Below are positions 1 through 8,552 of a stretch of 64,000 nt of DNA, piece after piece. This DNA comes from Mitsuaria sp. PDC51. GTDB taxonomy: Bacteria; Pseudomonadota; Gammaproteobacteria; Burkholderiales; Burkholderiaceae_C. The position numbers and the translations under genes were made by a program. The notes beneath the pieces were generated by a model. It was not told the DNA's origin, ran no database searches, and was given only the letters and a program-made list of their open reading frames with translations. The DNA lies in contig NZ_FOZE01000002.1 of the NCBI RefSeq assembly GCF_900113225.1, positions 1,860,001-1,924,000 of the forward strand, written 5' to 3'. Each line of letters opens with the position of its first letter. Position 1 is the stretch's first letter.

Positions 1-437
1 GCACGGACACGGCGATCGCGACCAGCGCCGCCCCCGCGCCGATCAGCGCGCGCGTCGCGGCGCAGCGCGCCAACGACCGCGGCCTGCAGCTCTACAAGGA
101 GCGCCGCTACGACGAGGCCGAGGCCGCCTTCACCGAGGCGCTCAAGCTGCAGCCCAAGTTCGCGCTGGCCGCCAACAACCTGGGCTTCATCTACTACAAG
201 CGCGACAAGCCGGCCGAGGCCGCGCGCTGGTACCGCAAGGCCATCGAGATGGACGGCAGTCGCGCGCTGGCCCACCTGAACCTCGGCGATGCGCTGCTGC
301 GCGCCGGCGATGAGGCGGGGGCGCAGGCGGCGTACCGCGCGTTCATCGAGCTCTCGCCCCAGCATGCGCGCGCGGCGGGGCTGAAGGCCTGGATCGAGCA
401 TCCGGACAGCGCGCCCAAGCCGGAACCGCCGCGTTGA
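1..437 (+). CDS. TPR-repeat protein, C-terminal part (5' end outside window)
   Basis: The reading frame enters at base 3 and runs 144 codons to a TGA at 435-437; its start lies before the window. It contains about three tetratricopeptide units. The 34-residue spacing and the small/aromatic pattern are clear: a helix pair with LYKERRYDEAEAAFTEAL, then NNLGFIYYKRDKPAEAA, then LNLGDALLRAGDEAGAQAAY. TPR units form superhelical protein-binding surfaces, so a scaffold or chaperone-like role is expected, but the partner cannot be told from this fragment. The C-terminus is a short proline-rich tail. Codon use matches the neighbours. Confidence 0.85.
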   Translation, partial: TDTAIATSAAPAPISARVAAQRANDRGLQLYKERRYDEAEAAFTEALKLQPKFALAANNLGFIYYKRDKPAEAARWYRKAIEMDGSRALAHLNLGDALLRAGDEAGAQAAYRAFIELSPQHARAAGLKAWIEHPDSAPKPEPPR

Positions 438-598
438 TCGAGGGTCCGCGCAGCGGTGATCGGGACATCGATCACGGCATTGCCCCTGGCGTTGGACAGG
501 CCCGACGCCAGGCGGGTTGTCCCTGATGTGAGGGGCGTGGGCTTGCTGCTTAATCCGGCCTTTCCCGCTCGGTTGACGTCTGGTTACCGCTTCGTCCC

Positions 599-1108
599 AT
601 GGTTTCGCTGGCTTCCGATGGCGTCGCACCGCGCCTGATCCGTGTGCATCAGATCGATCCCCTGGCGTGGGCGCCGCTGCTCGCGGCCAGCCAGGGCGAG
701 GGCTGGCAGATGCTGGGCCGGCTGATGGACGAATGGCGCAGCGGCGCCAATCGCTACGAGCAACCCGGCGAATCGCTGTGGGCCTGGTTCGATGCCAACG
801 GCCAGGCGATCGCGGTCGGCGGCCTGAACGTCGAGCCCGCGCCGGGACGTCCCGGCACCGGCCGCATGCGGCGCTTCTACGTGCACCCGGCCTGGCGAGG
901 CCACGGCCTGGCGCGGCGGCTGGTCAACGCGGTGCTGGCCAGCGCGCAAGGCCACTTCAGCCGCCTGCATGTGAATTGCGAGAGCCCCGAGTCCGCGTCC
1001 TTCTGGAGCCGCTGCGGCTTCGCCCCGATCGACGCCCAGCGCGAGCCGATCGAGCGCCCGGCCCGCTACACCCACGTGCGGCTGCTCCCGCGCTACCAGG
1101 CGGCCTGA
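599..1108 (+). CDS. GNAT-family N-acetyltransferase
   Basis: This 169-residue protein has the GNAT fold signature. A beta strand (RRFYVHPAWR) leads into the acetyl-CoA pyrophosphate-binding loop RGHGLA at residues 100-105, followed by the family's usual motif B near SASFWSRCGFAP. GNAT enzymes move an acetyl group from acetyl-CoA to an amine; the substrate is not predictable here. It stands alone between the TPR gene and a convergent glutathione S-transferase. The ATG at 599 follows the pyrimidine-rich TTCGTCCC and has no obvious Shine-Dalgarno sequence, so the exact start is less certain than the gene. Confidence 0.85.
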   Translation: MVSLASDGVAPRLIRVHQIDPLAWAPLLAASQGEGWQMLGRLMDEWRSGANRYEQPGESLWAWFDANGQAIAVGGLNVEPAPGRPGTGRMRRFYVHPAWRGHGLARRLVNAVLASAQGHFSRLHVNCESPESASFWSRCGFAPIDAQREPIERPARYTHVRLLPRYQAA

Positions 1109-1136
1109 ACGCGCGGCCGCGAGGGCTCGGGCCGCC

Positions 1137-1805
1137 TCAGGATGGCTTGGGCGGCCAGTGCTTCGCGCAGACCTCGGCGACGTGGGGCAGGGCCTCGATG
1201 CGCTGCAGCAGCGCGAAGAAGGCCGGCCGCTGTTCCTCGAGGAACTTCCGCGACCCCGACCACTTGGACACGATCACCGCCATCACGTCGAGCGCGCCCG
1301 GCCGGGCGCCGCTGAGCCATGGATCGCCGGGGAACATGTCCGCGAACAGCGCCCAGTGGTGATGCAGGCGGGCCTTCGTGCCGGCGACGATGGCGTCGTG
1401 ATCGGCCTTGTCGGTGCGGGTGGTGTAGCGGCCCGGGTAGTCGATGACGCTGATGCAGCTGTAGCAGTTGGCCGCGATGTAGACCAGGCCGCGCAGCACG
1501 CGGTCACGCTGGCGCTCGTCGTCGCCGAGCAGCCCGGCCGCCGGGAAGCGCAGGCCCAGGTGCATCAGGATCGCGCCGCTTTCCGTCAGCACCTCGCCCT
1601 CGGGCGTGCGCAGCGTCGGGATCTGCATCAGCGGATTGAGCGCGCGCAGCGCCTCCTGCGCCGAGGCGTCCTCCCATGACGAGGCGTGCACCGTGCGGTA
1701 GGCCTGCTCGCACCAGCGCAGGCCGATCTCCACGATCGACGAGCCGGAGCCCTGGGTGCCGTACAGGACGTAGCCGGCGTCCGACGCCGGACTGGAGACG
1801 CTCAT
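1137..1805 (-). CDS. glutathione S-transferase family protein
   Basis: The product is 222 residues, the usual size for a cytosolic GST. The thioredoxin-like N-terminal domain shows the substrate motif LNPLMQIPTL and the glutathione-binding TESGAI turn. An all-helical C-terminal domain follows. GSTs conjugate glutathione to electrophiles or act as thiol transferases; the substrate is unknown. I chose the ATG at 1805 because GGAG lies six bases upstream of it. An in-frame GTG at 1817 would add four residues but would use that GGAG as codons. It converges with the GNAT gene at 599-1108. Confidence 0.88.
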   Translation of the reverse strand: MSVSSPASDAGYVLYGTQGSGSSIVEIGLRWCEQAYRTVHASSWEDASAQEALRALNPLMQIPTLRTPEGEVLTESGAILMHLGLRFPAAGLLGDDERQRDRVLRGLVYIAANCYSCISVIDYPGRYTTRTDKADHDAIVAGTKARLHHHWALFADMFPGDPWLSGARPGALDVMAVIVSKWSGSRKFLEEQRPAFFALLQRIEALPHVAEVCAKHWPPKPS

Positions 1806-1901
1806 GTCGAACTCCACGGGAATGGGGAGCGGCGAGTGTAGGAGCCGCTCGTGCCGCCCGGCGGAAGCCCGCGTGCCGGGCAGGGCGGTGGGCCCGGCCG
1901 G

Positions 1902-3032
1902 TCAGCGTTCGAAGAACTTCATCCGCTCCTCGTCGGCCGGATGGGTGTTGAAGGCGATGCGCAGCAGCTCGCCAGCGCCCGCCTTGGCGTGCTCGCCGAC
2001 CTCGCGGCCCAGCGTCTTCGGCTCGGAGGCGCGCTCGGCCTTGGCCTGCGCGGTCCTGGCCGCGCGCCACGCCCCGATGCGCTCGAACAGCAGCAGCATC
2101 GCGCGCGGCGAACGGCCGCTGTCGATCAGCAGGCGCTTGGCCTGCGCATCGGCCTCGCGCTCGAAGTCGCGCGAATAGCTGGCATGCGTCAGCGCCGCCG
2201 GCGCCGCCGCCAGCAGGCTGGAGAAGTCGCCGATCGCGAAGCCCAGCAGCGCGCCGCTCAGGCTGGCGCGCATCGTCAGCCGCAGCCCATGCTGCTCGCG
2301 AACATGGCCCAGCTCGTGGGCCAGCACGCCGAGCACCGCGTCGGGCTGGTCGCCCAGCAGCTTCAGCAGGGCGTCGGTGACGACGATGTGCCCGCCTGGC
2401 AGCGCGAACGCGTTGGGACCGATGGTGTCGCCGGCATCGCGGAAGTGCAGCTCGTAGGGCGTCAACTCGCCGGGCTGGCTCGCGACCATCGCCGCGAAGC
2501 GCGCGCGCCATTGCTGCTGCGCCTGCGCGTCCAGCCGGCTGGGCTTGAGAAGGTAGCCGTCGAGCTGGTCCATCGACTCGTCGCCGATCGACTCGCCCAC
2601 CGAGGCCGGCAGATGCCGGGCGATGGTGTCGGCGGCCGCCGGCACGCCCCACTGCCAGACGACCGCGCCGACGGCGACGACCACGCCGAGCGCGACGACC
2701 GAATGCCGCCAGCTGGAGAACCAGCGCACCGCCAGCCCACCGCCGAGCCCGCGGCCCTGCGTCGCGGCCGCGGCCCAGTCGTCCCAGCCGACGGCGTCCC
2801 GCGTGCTCAGCACGCCGCCGTCGGGCAGCTGGGCCTGGCGCTGGCCATGGCGCGTCCGCTCCGGCCACTGCACCTGCCGGATCGGGTAGCGCCGCTCGAC
2901 GCCGTCCAGGTCCTGGTCGTGGATGACGAGCTGCGCATGCTCCAGCCACAGACGCACCGGCCGCGCGCGGGCGCTGCGGCCGTCGAAGTAGTCCGCCAGC
3001 AGCGTCGGCGCGCCCGAGGCCTGGCCCGTCAT
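1902..3032 (-). CDS. M48-family membrane metallopeptidase
   Basis: This is a 376-residue zinc protease. One membrane helix is visible at about residues 111-129 (VVALGVVVAVGAVVW). The catalytic HELGH motif has His239 and His243 as zinc ligands and Glu240 as base, and a downstream FEREAD glutamate (Glu293) is the likely third ligand. This is the M48 (HtpX/Oma1/BepA-like) arrangement. The N-terminal 110 residues, before the helix, are poorly recognisable and include a strand-rich domain. Its ATG overlaps the stop codon of the upstream DUF898 gene by one base (TGATG), so the two are almost certainly translated together. A role in membrane protein quality control is inferred from the family. Confidence 0.9.
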   Translation of the reverse strand: MTGQASGAPTLLADYFDGRSARARPVRLWLEHAQLVIHDQDLDGVERRYPIRQVQWPERTRHGQRQAQLPDGGVLSTRDAVGWDDWAAAATQGRGLGGGLAVRWFSSWRHSVVALGVVVAVGAVVWQWGVPAAADTIARHLPASVGESIGDESMDQLDGYLLKPSRLDAQAQQQWRARFAAMVASQPGELTPYELHFRDAGDTIGPNAFALPGGHIVVTDALLKLLGDQPDAVLGVLAHELGHVREQHGLRLTMRASLSGALLGFAIGDFSSLLAAAPAALTHASYSRDFEREADAQAKRLLIDSGRSPRAMLLLFERIGAWRAARTAQAKAERASEPKTLGREVGEHAKAGAGELLRIAFNTHPADEERMKFFER

Positions 3033-4228
3033 CACAGGCCCATGTCGATGCCGAAGAAGTCGCCGGCGAGTTCGCCCGCGGCGTCCTGCGGGGCGCTGCC
3101 TTGTCCGGCCACCCAGGTCTCGGGGTCGCCGTCCATCGTCACGCTGACGGCTTCCAGCCGCAGGCGCGTGGTGTGCACGACCGCGAAGGGCCGGTACAGG
3201 CCTAGCGTGACCAGCGTCAGCACCCAGTTCTTCAGCGTCAGCCAGGTCAACGCGCCGACCTTCAACTGGCTGGTGAAGGACAGGTCCTCGGTGGTGGTGC
3301 CGTTCCAGACCAGGTTCTGGAAGCGGGCGGTGAAGAACGGTCCGAGCAGCGCGAAGTACAGCAGGTAGCCGACCATCGCGCCCACGACCGCCGCGGCGCT
3401 GGCGGCTTTCGGCGAGTGCAGGACGAACATGCCGATCGCGAAGCCGGCGCCCGCCAGCACCAGCATGAGGATGGTGATGAGCAGCGTGACGCCCAGGGTC
3501 TTCAGGCTCAGCCAGTAGACCGGGCCGGCGCCCAGTCGCAGCTCGCCGTGCTGGGCGGCGATCCGGTAGCCGTTGTGCTGGTAGCGCTTGGCCGCGGCGA
3601 TCACCCAGGGCGTCAGCAGCAGGATGGCGCCGGCGACCAGCAGGACCACCTTCTCGACCATGCCGAAGCGCGGCTTGCCGTCCACCGGCAGCCCCGCCGG
3701 GCCGCCGACCACCTGCACCAGCAGGATCACGGCGGAGCAGATCCAGATCGGCAGCGCCGGGCCGTAGGCGCCCTTGAGCGTGCCGGCGAAGCCGAAGCGC
3801 AGGCCGCGCCAGCCGGTGTTGCCGAGCCGGAACTGCATGCCCGCGCGCCACAGCGCCGGCCAGATCGCGGCCATCACGCCGAAGGCGATCAAGCCGGCCA
3901 TCGGCGAGAAGTGGCCCGCCGCCGAGTAGGTCCCCATCAGCACCAGCAGCAGCAGGTGGCCGCGGAACATCTTCCAGGGGTCGCCGTGGAAGGACAGCGC
4001 GTGGCCGTCGATCAGCGTGTTGGCGTAGAAGTAGCGGATGCGCCGCGCCTTGGCGAAGGGCCAGTACAGGCTGGCGGTGACGATCGTCAGGAGCAGGTTG
4101 ACGATCCAGATCCGGAAATACTCGCTGCCCGATCCGGTGAACCGGATGTCGAGCTTGCGCTTGCGGAACTCCGACAGCGGCCATCCGGTCAGGCCGCCGG
4201 TCGCCGCGGCTTCTTCGTGCTGTTGCAT
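3032..4228 (-). CDS. YjgN/DUF898-family multipass inner-membrane protein
   Basis: The 398-residue protein has about seven hydrophobic helices. It also carries the two repeated DUF898 signatures, seen as SLYWPFAKARRIRYFYANT in the N-terminal half and LGLYRPFAVVHTTRLRLE near the C-terminus. Family function is not established; E. coli yjgN is its best-known member. The ATG at 4228 follows GAGGG at a good distance; a longer in-frame extension upstream is low-complexity and unlikely to be translated. It overlaps the M48 peptidase gene, and this DUF898-M48 pairing suggests that the peptidase works on or with this membrane protein. That last point is an inference. Confidence 0.88.
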   Translation of the reverse strand: MQQHEEAAATGGLTGWPLSEFRKRKLDIRFTGSGSEYFRIWIVNLLLTIVTASLYWPFAKARRIRYFYANTLIDGHALSFHGDPWKMFRGHLLLLVLMGTYSAAGHFSPMAGLIAFGVMAAIWPALWRAGMQFRLGNTGWRGLRFGFAGTLKGAYGPALPIWICSAVILLVQVVGGPAGLPVDGKPRFGMVEKVVLLVAGAILLLTPWVIAAAKRYQHNGYRIAAQHGELRLGAGPVYWLSLKTLGVTLLITILMLVLAGAGFAIGMFVLHSPKAASAAAVVGAMVGYLLYFALLGPFFTARFQNLVWNGTTTEDLSFTSQLKVGALTWLTLKNWVLTLVTLGLYRPFAVVHTTRLRLEAVSVTMDGDPETWVAGQGSAPQDAAGELAGDFFGIDMGL

Positions 4229-4440
4229 GTTTCCCTCTTCTCGATGACCCCGGATTGGGGGGCCCTCCGTTGTTGTCCGCGCGGCGATGGTTCGCAGCGC
4301 GATCGTCGGCCGTGTCGGCCGCGGCCCGCTCAGCGGCGGGCGGGCGAGAGTGTGCGTCACCGGCGCAGGGGACGGCAATACACCCAAATGAGGGCAACCG
4401 ACCTGTCGCTTGCGGGAGTCAGCGCGGGGAAGCGACTGGC

Positions 4441-4446
4441 TAGAAT
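4441..4446 (+). promoter_or_regulatory. -10 element (TAGAAT) of the 4458 glutathione S-transferase gene
   Basis: TAGAAT is followed after 11 bases by the ATG at 4458. Transcription starting about seven bases after the hexamer would give a leader of roughly five bases. No Shine-Dalgarno sequence exists, so the mRNA is probably leaderless. No good -35 box is visible. Confidence 0.5.
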
Positions 4447-4457
4447 CCCGCGACACC

Positions 4458-5090
4458 ATGAAACTCATCGGATCCCTCACCAGCCCCTACGTCCGCAAGG
4501 TCCGCGTCGTCATGGCGGAAAAGAAGCTCGACTACCAGTTCGAGCTGGAAGACGTCTGGGGCAGCGACAACATCCTCAAGGTGAACCCGCTCGGCAAGGT
4601 GCCGTGCCTGGTCATGGAGGGGCAGGATTCGATCACCGGCGCCGTGTTCGACTCGCGCGTCATCGTCGAGTACGTCGACACCCTGTCGCCGGTCGGCCGC
4701 CTGATCCCCGACCGCGGCCGCGAGCGCTGCGAGGTGCGGACCTGGGAAGCGCTGGCCGATGGCCTGATCGACGCCTGCGTCGCCGCGCGCCTGGAACACA
4801 CCTGGTCCGGTCGCGCCCCGGGCGAGCGCAGCGAGGCCTGGGTGACGCGCCAGATGAACAAGGTCCATGCCTCGCTGCAGGCGATGGCGCATGGCCTGGG
4901 CGAGAAGACCTGGTGCTCGGGCAACCACTTCACGCTGGCCGACGTCTCGCTGGGCTGCGCGCTCGGCTACCTGGATTTCCGTTTCCCGCAGATCGACTGG
5001 CGCGCGGCCTATCCCAACCTGGCCCGCCACTTCGACAAGCTGATGACGCGCCAGAGCTTCCAGGACACGGTGCCGCCGGCCAACGCCTGA
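4458..5090 (+). CDS. glutathione S-transferase, YibF-like
   Basis: A 210-residue GST. The N-terminus MKLIGSLTSPYVRKVRVV is the thioredoxin-like first strand and helix with the catalytic-site serine (SPYVRKV). NPLGKVPCL holds the cis-proline, and DSRVIVEYVD is the glutathione gamma-glutamyl-binding motif. The C-terminal helical domain includes the N-capping box FTLADVSLGCALGY. The pattern resembles E. coli YibF more than detoxifying GSTs. It stands alone, upstream of sppA. The start is unambiguous, but there is no ribosome-binding site: a -10 element lies 11 bases before the ATG. Confidence 0.9.
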   Translation: MKLIGSLTSPYVRKVRVVMAEKKLDYQFELEDVWGSDNILKVNPLGKVPCLVMEGQDSITGAVFDSRVIVEYVDTLSPVGRLIPDRGRERCEVRTWEALADGLIDACVAARLEHTWSGRAPGERSEAWVTRQMNKVHASLQAMAHGLGEKTWCSGNHFTLADVSLGCALGYLDFRFPQIDWRAAYPNLARHFDKLMTRQSFQDTVPPANA

Positions 5091-5135
5091 GCCCCGCGGG
5101 CCGGCCGGTCCGCCACCCATCCCACGGCCCCACGA

Positions 5136-5160
5136 ACGCCCGGCCCAGCCGGGCGTCGTC
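5136..5160 (+). terminator. terminator-like hairpin after the glutathione S-transferase gene
   Basis: ACGCCCGGC pairs perfectly with GCCGGGCGT around a three-base loop, followed by CGTCGTTT. The U-run is weak, so termination may be partial. It lies 46 bases after the GST stop and before sppA. Confidence 0.45.
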
Positions 5161-5304
5161 GTTTCCACGCTCTCCCCCCTACGGGCGAGGGCGGCGCTGA
5201 CTTCCCGCCGATGCGCCCGACTGGGCCCACAATCGCCCGATCCGGCCCGGGTCCGATCCCGACCCCGGCCGGCGCATTCCTTTGACAGATCCCGGGAGGA
5301 TTGG

Positions 5305-7176
5305 ATGGGTGTGAAGCGAGCGTTGGCGCCGATCGGGCGCTTGTTCGGCCGGCTGTGGTGGTTCCTGGACGGCACGCGGCGCGTGGTGTTCACGCTGCTG
5401 TTCTGGCTGATCGTGATCGGCCTGGTCTGGGCCGCCACGCGCGGCGGCAAGCCGCTGCAGGAGAAGACGACCCTGGTGCTGGACATCCGCGGCGATGTCG
5501 TCGAGCAGTTCTCGGGCTCGCCACGCGACCAGGCGATCGCCCAGATCAAGGGCGAGGACCGCGCCCAGACGCGGCTGCGCGACATCCTGCGCGCGATCGA
5601 CGCCGCGGCCAAGGACGACAAGATCGTCCAGGTGCTGCTGGAGCTCGACCAGATGGGCTCGGCCACGCCGGCCGCGCTGCATGAGATCGAAGTGGCGCTG
5701 ACCCGCTTCAAGGCCAGCAAGAAGCCGGTCGTGGCCTTCGGCCAGGCTTTCGACCAGCGCGCCTACTACCTGGCCGCGCAGGCCACCGAGGTCTACGTCC
5801 ACCCGATGGGCGGCGTGATGATCGAGGGCTACGGGCGCTACCGCAACTACTACAAGGACGCGCTGGACCGCCTGGGCATCGCGCCCAACGTGATGCGGGT
5901 GGGCACCTACAAGAATGCGGTCGAGCCCTACTTCGCGAACGGGCCGTCCAAGGCGACGCTGGAAGCCGAGGGCTACCTGTACGACGAACTCTGGACCCGC
6001 TACCAGGCCAGCGTCGAGGCCGCGCGCAAGCTGCCCAAGGGCGCGATCCAGCGCGCGATCGACGAGCTGCCGCAGCGCCTTCAGGCGGTCGGCGGCGATC
6101 CCGGCAAGTTCGTGCTGGCCGAGAAGCTGGTCGACGGCCTGAAGACGCAGGACCAGGTCGAGGCGCTGCTGGAGAAGCGCGGCGCCAAGGACGAGAAGCA
6201 GCTGCGCCGCATCGGCCTGGGCGCCTATGTCGCCCAGCTGTCGCCGACGCTGCCCAAGCCGGAAGGCCAGGTCGGCGTGATCGTGGCGGAAGGCGAGATC
6301 GTGGACGGCAACGCCGGCCCGGGCCGCATCGGCGGCGACTCGATGTCCAAGCTGATCCGTCAGGCGCGGGAGGACGACAAGGTCAAGGCCATCGTGCTGC
6401 GTGTGAACTCGCCGGGCGGCAGTGCCTTCGCCTCCGAACTGGTGCGCCGCGAGCTGGAGCTGACGCGCGCCGTCGGCAAGCCGGTCGTGGTGTCGATGGG
6501 CGGCGTGGCCGCGTCGGGCGGCTACTGGATCTCCATGTCCTCGGACGAGGTCATCGCGGACCCCTCCACGATCACCGGCTCGATCGGCGTCTTCGGCATG
6601 CTGCCGACCGCCGAGAAGCTGATGGACAAGCTGTCCATCCACACCGGCGGCTACACGACCACCTGGCTGGCCAATGGGTATGACCCGCGGCGTCCGCTGG
6701 ATCCGCGCCTGGCGCAGGTGGTGCAGTCGTCGATCGAGCACATCTATGCCGACTTCACCGGCAAGGCCGCCCAGGCCCGCAAGAAGACGCAGCCCCAGAT
6801 CGACGCCGTCGGCCAGGGCCGCGTGTGGACGGGCGCGCAGGCGCTGGAGCGCGGCCTGGTGGACCGCAACGGCCTGCTGCAGGACGCGATCGCCAGCGCC
6901 GCCAAGCGCGCCAAGCTCGGCGACGACCCGACGGTGCGCTACGTCGAACCCGAGCGCAGCACGCTCGACCGCCTGCTGACCAGCGTCGGCGACGCGGCCG
7001 CGCCCTCGCTGCGCGGCATGGTGATGCACGCGCTGGGCGGCGTTCCGGCGATGCCGGCCGCGCTTCGTGAGGCCCAGGTCGACATGACCTGGCTGGCCGA
7101 GCAGGCCCAGGCGGGGCCGGCCGGGTCGAAGCCGCCGGTGCGCGCGATCGTGCACTGCCTCTGCACGGCGCCCTGA
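5305..7176 (+). CDS. sppA: signal peptide peptidase SppA (67K type)
   Basis: SppA is a membrane-bound serine protease that degrades signal peptides left in the inner membrane. At 623 residues this is the long, duplicated form. A single N-terminal membrane helix spans about residues 27-44 (VVFTLLFWLIVIGLVW). The catalytic lysine is Lys203 in RVGTYKNAVEP, in the N-terminal repeat, and the serine nucleophile is Ser404 in GGVAASGGYW, in the C-terminal repeat. This matches the split Lys/Ser dyad known for E. coli SppA. NSPGGS at about 368-373 is the ClpP-like oxyanion strand. The ATG at 5305 follows GGGAGGA at a good distance. Confidence 0.95.
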   Translation: MGVKRALAPIGRLFGRLWWFLDGTRRVVFTLLFWLIVIGLVWAATRGGKPLQEKTTLVLDIRGDVVEQFSGSPRDQAIAQIKGEDRAQTRLRDILRAIDAAAKDDKIVQVLLELDQMGSATPAALHEIEVALTRFKASKKPVVAFGQAFDQRAYYLAAQATEVYVHPMGGVMIEGYGRYRNYYKDALDRLGIAPNVMRVGTYKNAVEPYFANGPSKATLEAEGYLYDELWTRYQASVEAARKLPKGAIQRAIDELPQRLQAVGGDPGKFVLAEKLVDGLKTQDQVEALLEKRGAKDEKQLRRIGLGAYVAQLSPTLPKPEGQVGVIVAEGEIVDGNAGPGRIGGDSMSKLIRQAREDDKVKAIVLRVNSPGGSAFASELVRRELELTRAVGKPVVVSMGGVAASGGYWISMSSDEVIADPSTITGSIGVFGMLPTAEKLMDKLSIHTGGYTTTWLANGYDPRRPLDPRLAQVVQSSIEHIYADFTGKAAQARKKTQPQIDAVGQGRVWTGAQALERGLVDRNGLLQDAIASAAKRAKLGDDPTVRYVEPERSTLDRLLTSVGDAAAPSLRGMVMHALGGVPAMPAALREAQVDMTWLAEQAQAGPAGSKPPVRAIVHCLCTAP

Positions 7177-7222
7177 GCGCGGCGCGGTGCGCCTCCGGGG
7201 CGGCGGGCTCCGGAGGCGTGGC

Positions 7223-7228
7223 TATACT
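7223..7228 (+). promoter_or_regulatory. -10 element (TATACT) of the metX leader
   Basis: TATACT lies so that transcription would begin near 7235, three bases before the first stem of the SAM-II aptamer. That fit supports both calls. No convincing -35 box is visible. Confidence 0.6.
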
Positions 7229-7237
7229 CCCGCCCCA

Positions 7238-7289
7238 TGGCGCCGATTTGTCCGGCTTGCGGGCGCCCAAGAAATGCAGCTAAAGAGGG
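7238..7289 (+). ncRNA. SAM-II riboswitch aptamer
   Basis: The 52-base element has the SAM-II layout. Stem P1 is formed by GGCGCC at 7239-7244 with GGCGCC at 7262-7267. The loop starts GATTTG, CCGG and TTGC follow, and the 3' segment GAAATGCAGCTAAAGAGGG supplies the pseudoknot strand. From memory, the order and spacing match the crystallised SAM-II metX aptamer closely, including the AAATG-AGCTAAA core and total length. SAM-II RNAs bind S-adenosylmethionine and switch off methionine genes. Here the element sits directly before metX, the first committed step of methionine synthesis. A covariance search was not possible. Confidence 0.85.
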
Positions 7290-7354
7290 ACACCCGATCC
7301 ACGGATCGAGACCCGGTGTTCCGCTTCAAGCGCGGCGCCGGGTTTTGCTTTTTT
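7287..7354 (+). terminator. riboswitch expression platform: antiterminator and intrinsic terminator
   Basis: The terminator is a long hairpin: 7312-7318 (CCCGGTG) pairs with 7336-7342 (CGCCGGG), with an inner CCGC/GCGG extension, followed by TTTTGCTTTTTT at 7343-7354. A competing antiterminator is visible. GGGACACC at 7287-7294 can pair with GGTGTTCC at 7315-7322, enclosing a small CGATCC/GGATCG hairpin, and this would use up the 5' half of the terminator. The first three bases of the antiterminator are the last three of the aptamer, which links the two. Ligand binding should therefore favour termination. Confidence 0.75.
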
Positions 7355-7364
7355 GGGGTGTTTC

Positions 7365-8552
7365 ATGGGATCTGTCGGTGACGTCACACCGCAGCGCTTG
7401 TTGTTCGACGAGCCGCTGACCCTGCGCAGCGGCGCCCGCATCGCGGGCTACGAATTGATGGTCGAGACCTACGGCCGCCTGAACGAGGACAAGTCCAACG
7501 CGGTGCTGGTCTGCCACGCGCTGAACGCCAGCCACCACGTGGCCGGCACGCATGCCGGCATCGAGAAGAGCGAGGGCTGGTGGGACAACCTGGTCGGACC
7601 GGGCAAGCCGCTGGACACCGACCGCTTCTTCGTCATCGGCATCAACAACCTGGGCTCGTGTTTCGGCTCGACCGGACCGATGCATCTGAATCCGGCCACC
7701 GGCCGCGTCTACGGCAAGGACTTCCCCGTCGTCACCGTGCAGGACTGGGTGGACGCCCAGGCCCGGGTGCTGGACCGCTTCGGCATCCAGCAGCTGGCGG
7801 CGGTGCTGGGCGGCTCGCTGGGCGGCATGCAGGCGCTGGACTGGTCGCTGCGTTACCCGCAGCGCATGCGGCACTGCATCGCCGTAGCGACGGCGCCCAA
7901 CCTGTCGGCGCAGAACATCGCCTTCAACGAGGTCGCGCGGCGCGCGATCATCACCGACCCCGAATTCCACGACGGCTTCTTCTACGAACACGGCGTCGTG
8001 CCGCGTCGCGGCCTGCGGGTGGCGCGGATGATTGGCCACATCACCTACCTCAGCGACGACGTGATGGAAGAGAAGTTCGGCCGCCAGATGCGCGCCGCGG
8101 AGCTGGGCTACTCGACCTCGGACATCGAGTTCCAGATCGAGAGCTACCTGCGCTACCAGGGCGACAAGTTCAGCGAGTACTTCGACGCCAACACCTACCT
8201 GCTGATCACGCGGGCGCTGGACTACTTCGACCCGGCGCGCGAGCACGGCGGCGACCTGAGCCGTACCTTCGCCAGCGCGCTGTGCAAGTACCTGGTGGTG
8301 AGCTTCACGACGGACTGGCGTTTCTCGCCGGCGCGCTCGCGCGAGATCGTCAAGGCCCTGCTCGACAACAAGCGCGACGTCTCCTATGCCGAGATCGACG
8401 CGCCGCACGGCCACGACGCCTTCCTGCTCGAGGATCCGCGCTATCACGGCGTGCTGCGCGCCTATTTCGACCGCATCGCCGGAGAGCATGAACGGCCGGT
8501 GCCCGGTGGCACGGCGGCGGTCTCGCATCGCCTGCAGGGGGTGGCGGTATGA
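7365..8552 (+). CDS. metX: homoserine O-acyltransferase MetX
   Basis: MetX activates the hydroxyl of homoserine with an acyl group from acetyl-CoA or succinyl-CoA, the first committed step of methionine synthesis. The 395-residue alpha/beta hydrolase has the nucleophile elbow GGSLGGMQ with Ser151, the acid in TTDWRFSP and the base in APHGHDAF. In bacteria with a metX-metW pair the enzyme is often a succinyltransferase; sequence alone does not settle that here. The ATG at 7365 has GGGGTG upstream. An in-frame TTG at 7353 lies inside the terminator U-run and is rejected. A SAM-II riboswitch and terminator precede it, and it overlaps metW by four bases (ATGA). Confidence 0.95.
   Translation: MGSVGDVTPQRLLFDEPLTLRSGARIAGYELMVETYGRLNEDKSNAVLVCHALNASHHVAGTHAGIEKSEGWWDNLVGPGKPLDTDRFFVIGINNLGSCFGSTGPMHLNPATGRVYGKDFPVVTVQDWVDAQARVLDRFGIQQLAAVLGGSLGGMQALDWSLRYPQRMRHCIAVATAPNLSAQNIAFNEVARRAIITDPEFHDGFFYEHGVVPRRGLRVARMIGHITYLSDDVMEEKFGRQMRAAELGYSTSDIEFQIESYLRYQGDKFSEYFDANTYLLITRALDYFDPAREHGGDLSRTFASALCKYLVVSFTTDWRFSPARSREIVKALLDNKRDVSYAEIDAPHGHDAFLLEDPRYHGVLRAYFDRIAGEHERPVPGGTAAVSHRLQGVAV

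Noticed and set aside
1902-4397. An 831-codon frame joining the M48 peptidase to upstream sequence
   Set aside because: The N-terminal half is out of frame with the real DUF898 gene. The peptidase begins at the ATG that overlaps the DUF898 stop codon.
7353-7364. TTG start four codons before the metX ATG
   Set aside because: It lies within the U-run of the riboswitch terminator and has no ribosome-binding site; the ATG at 7365 has GGGG at proper distance.
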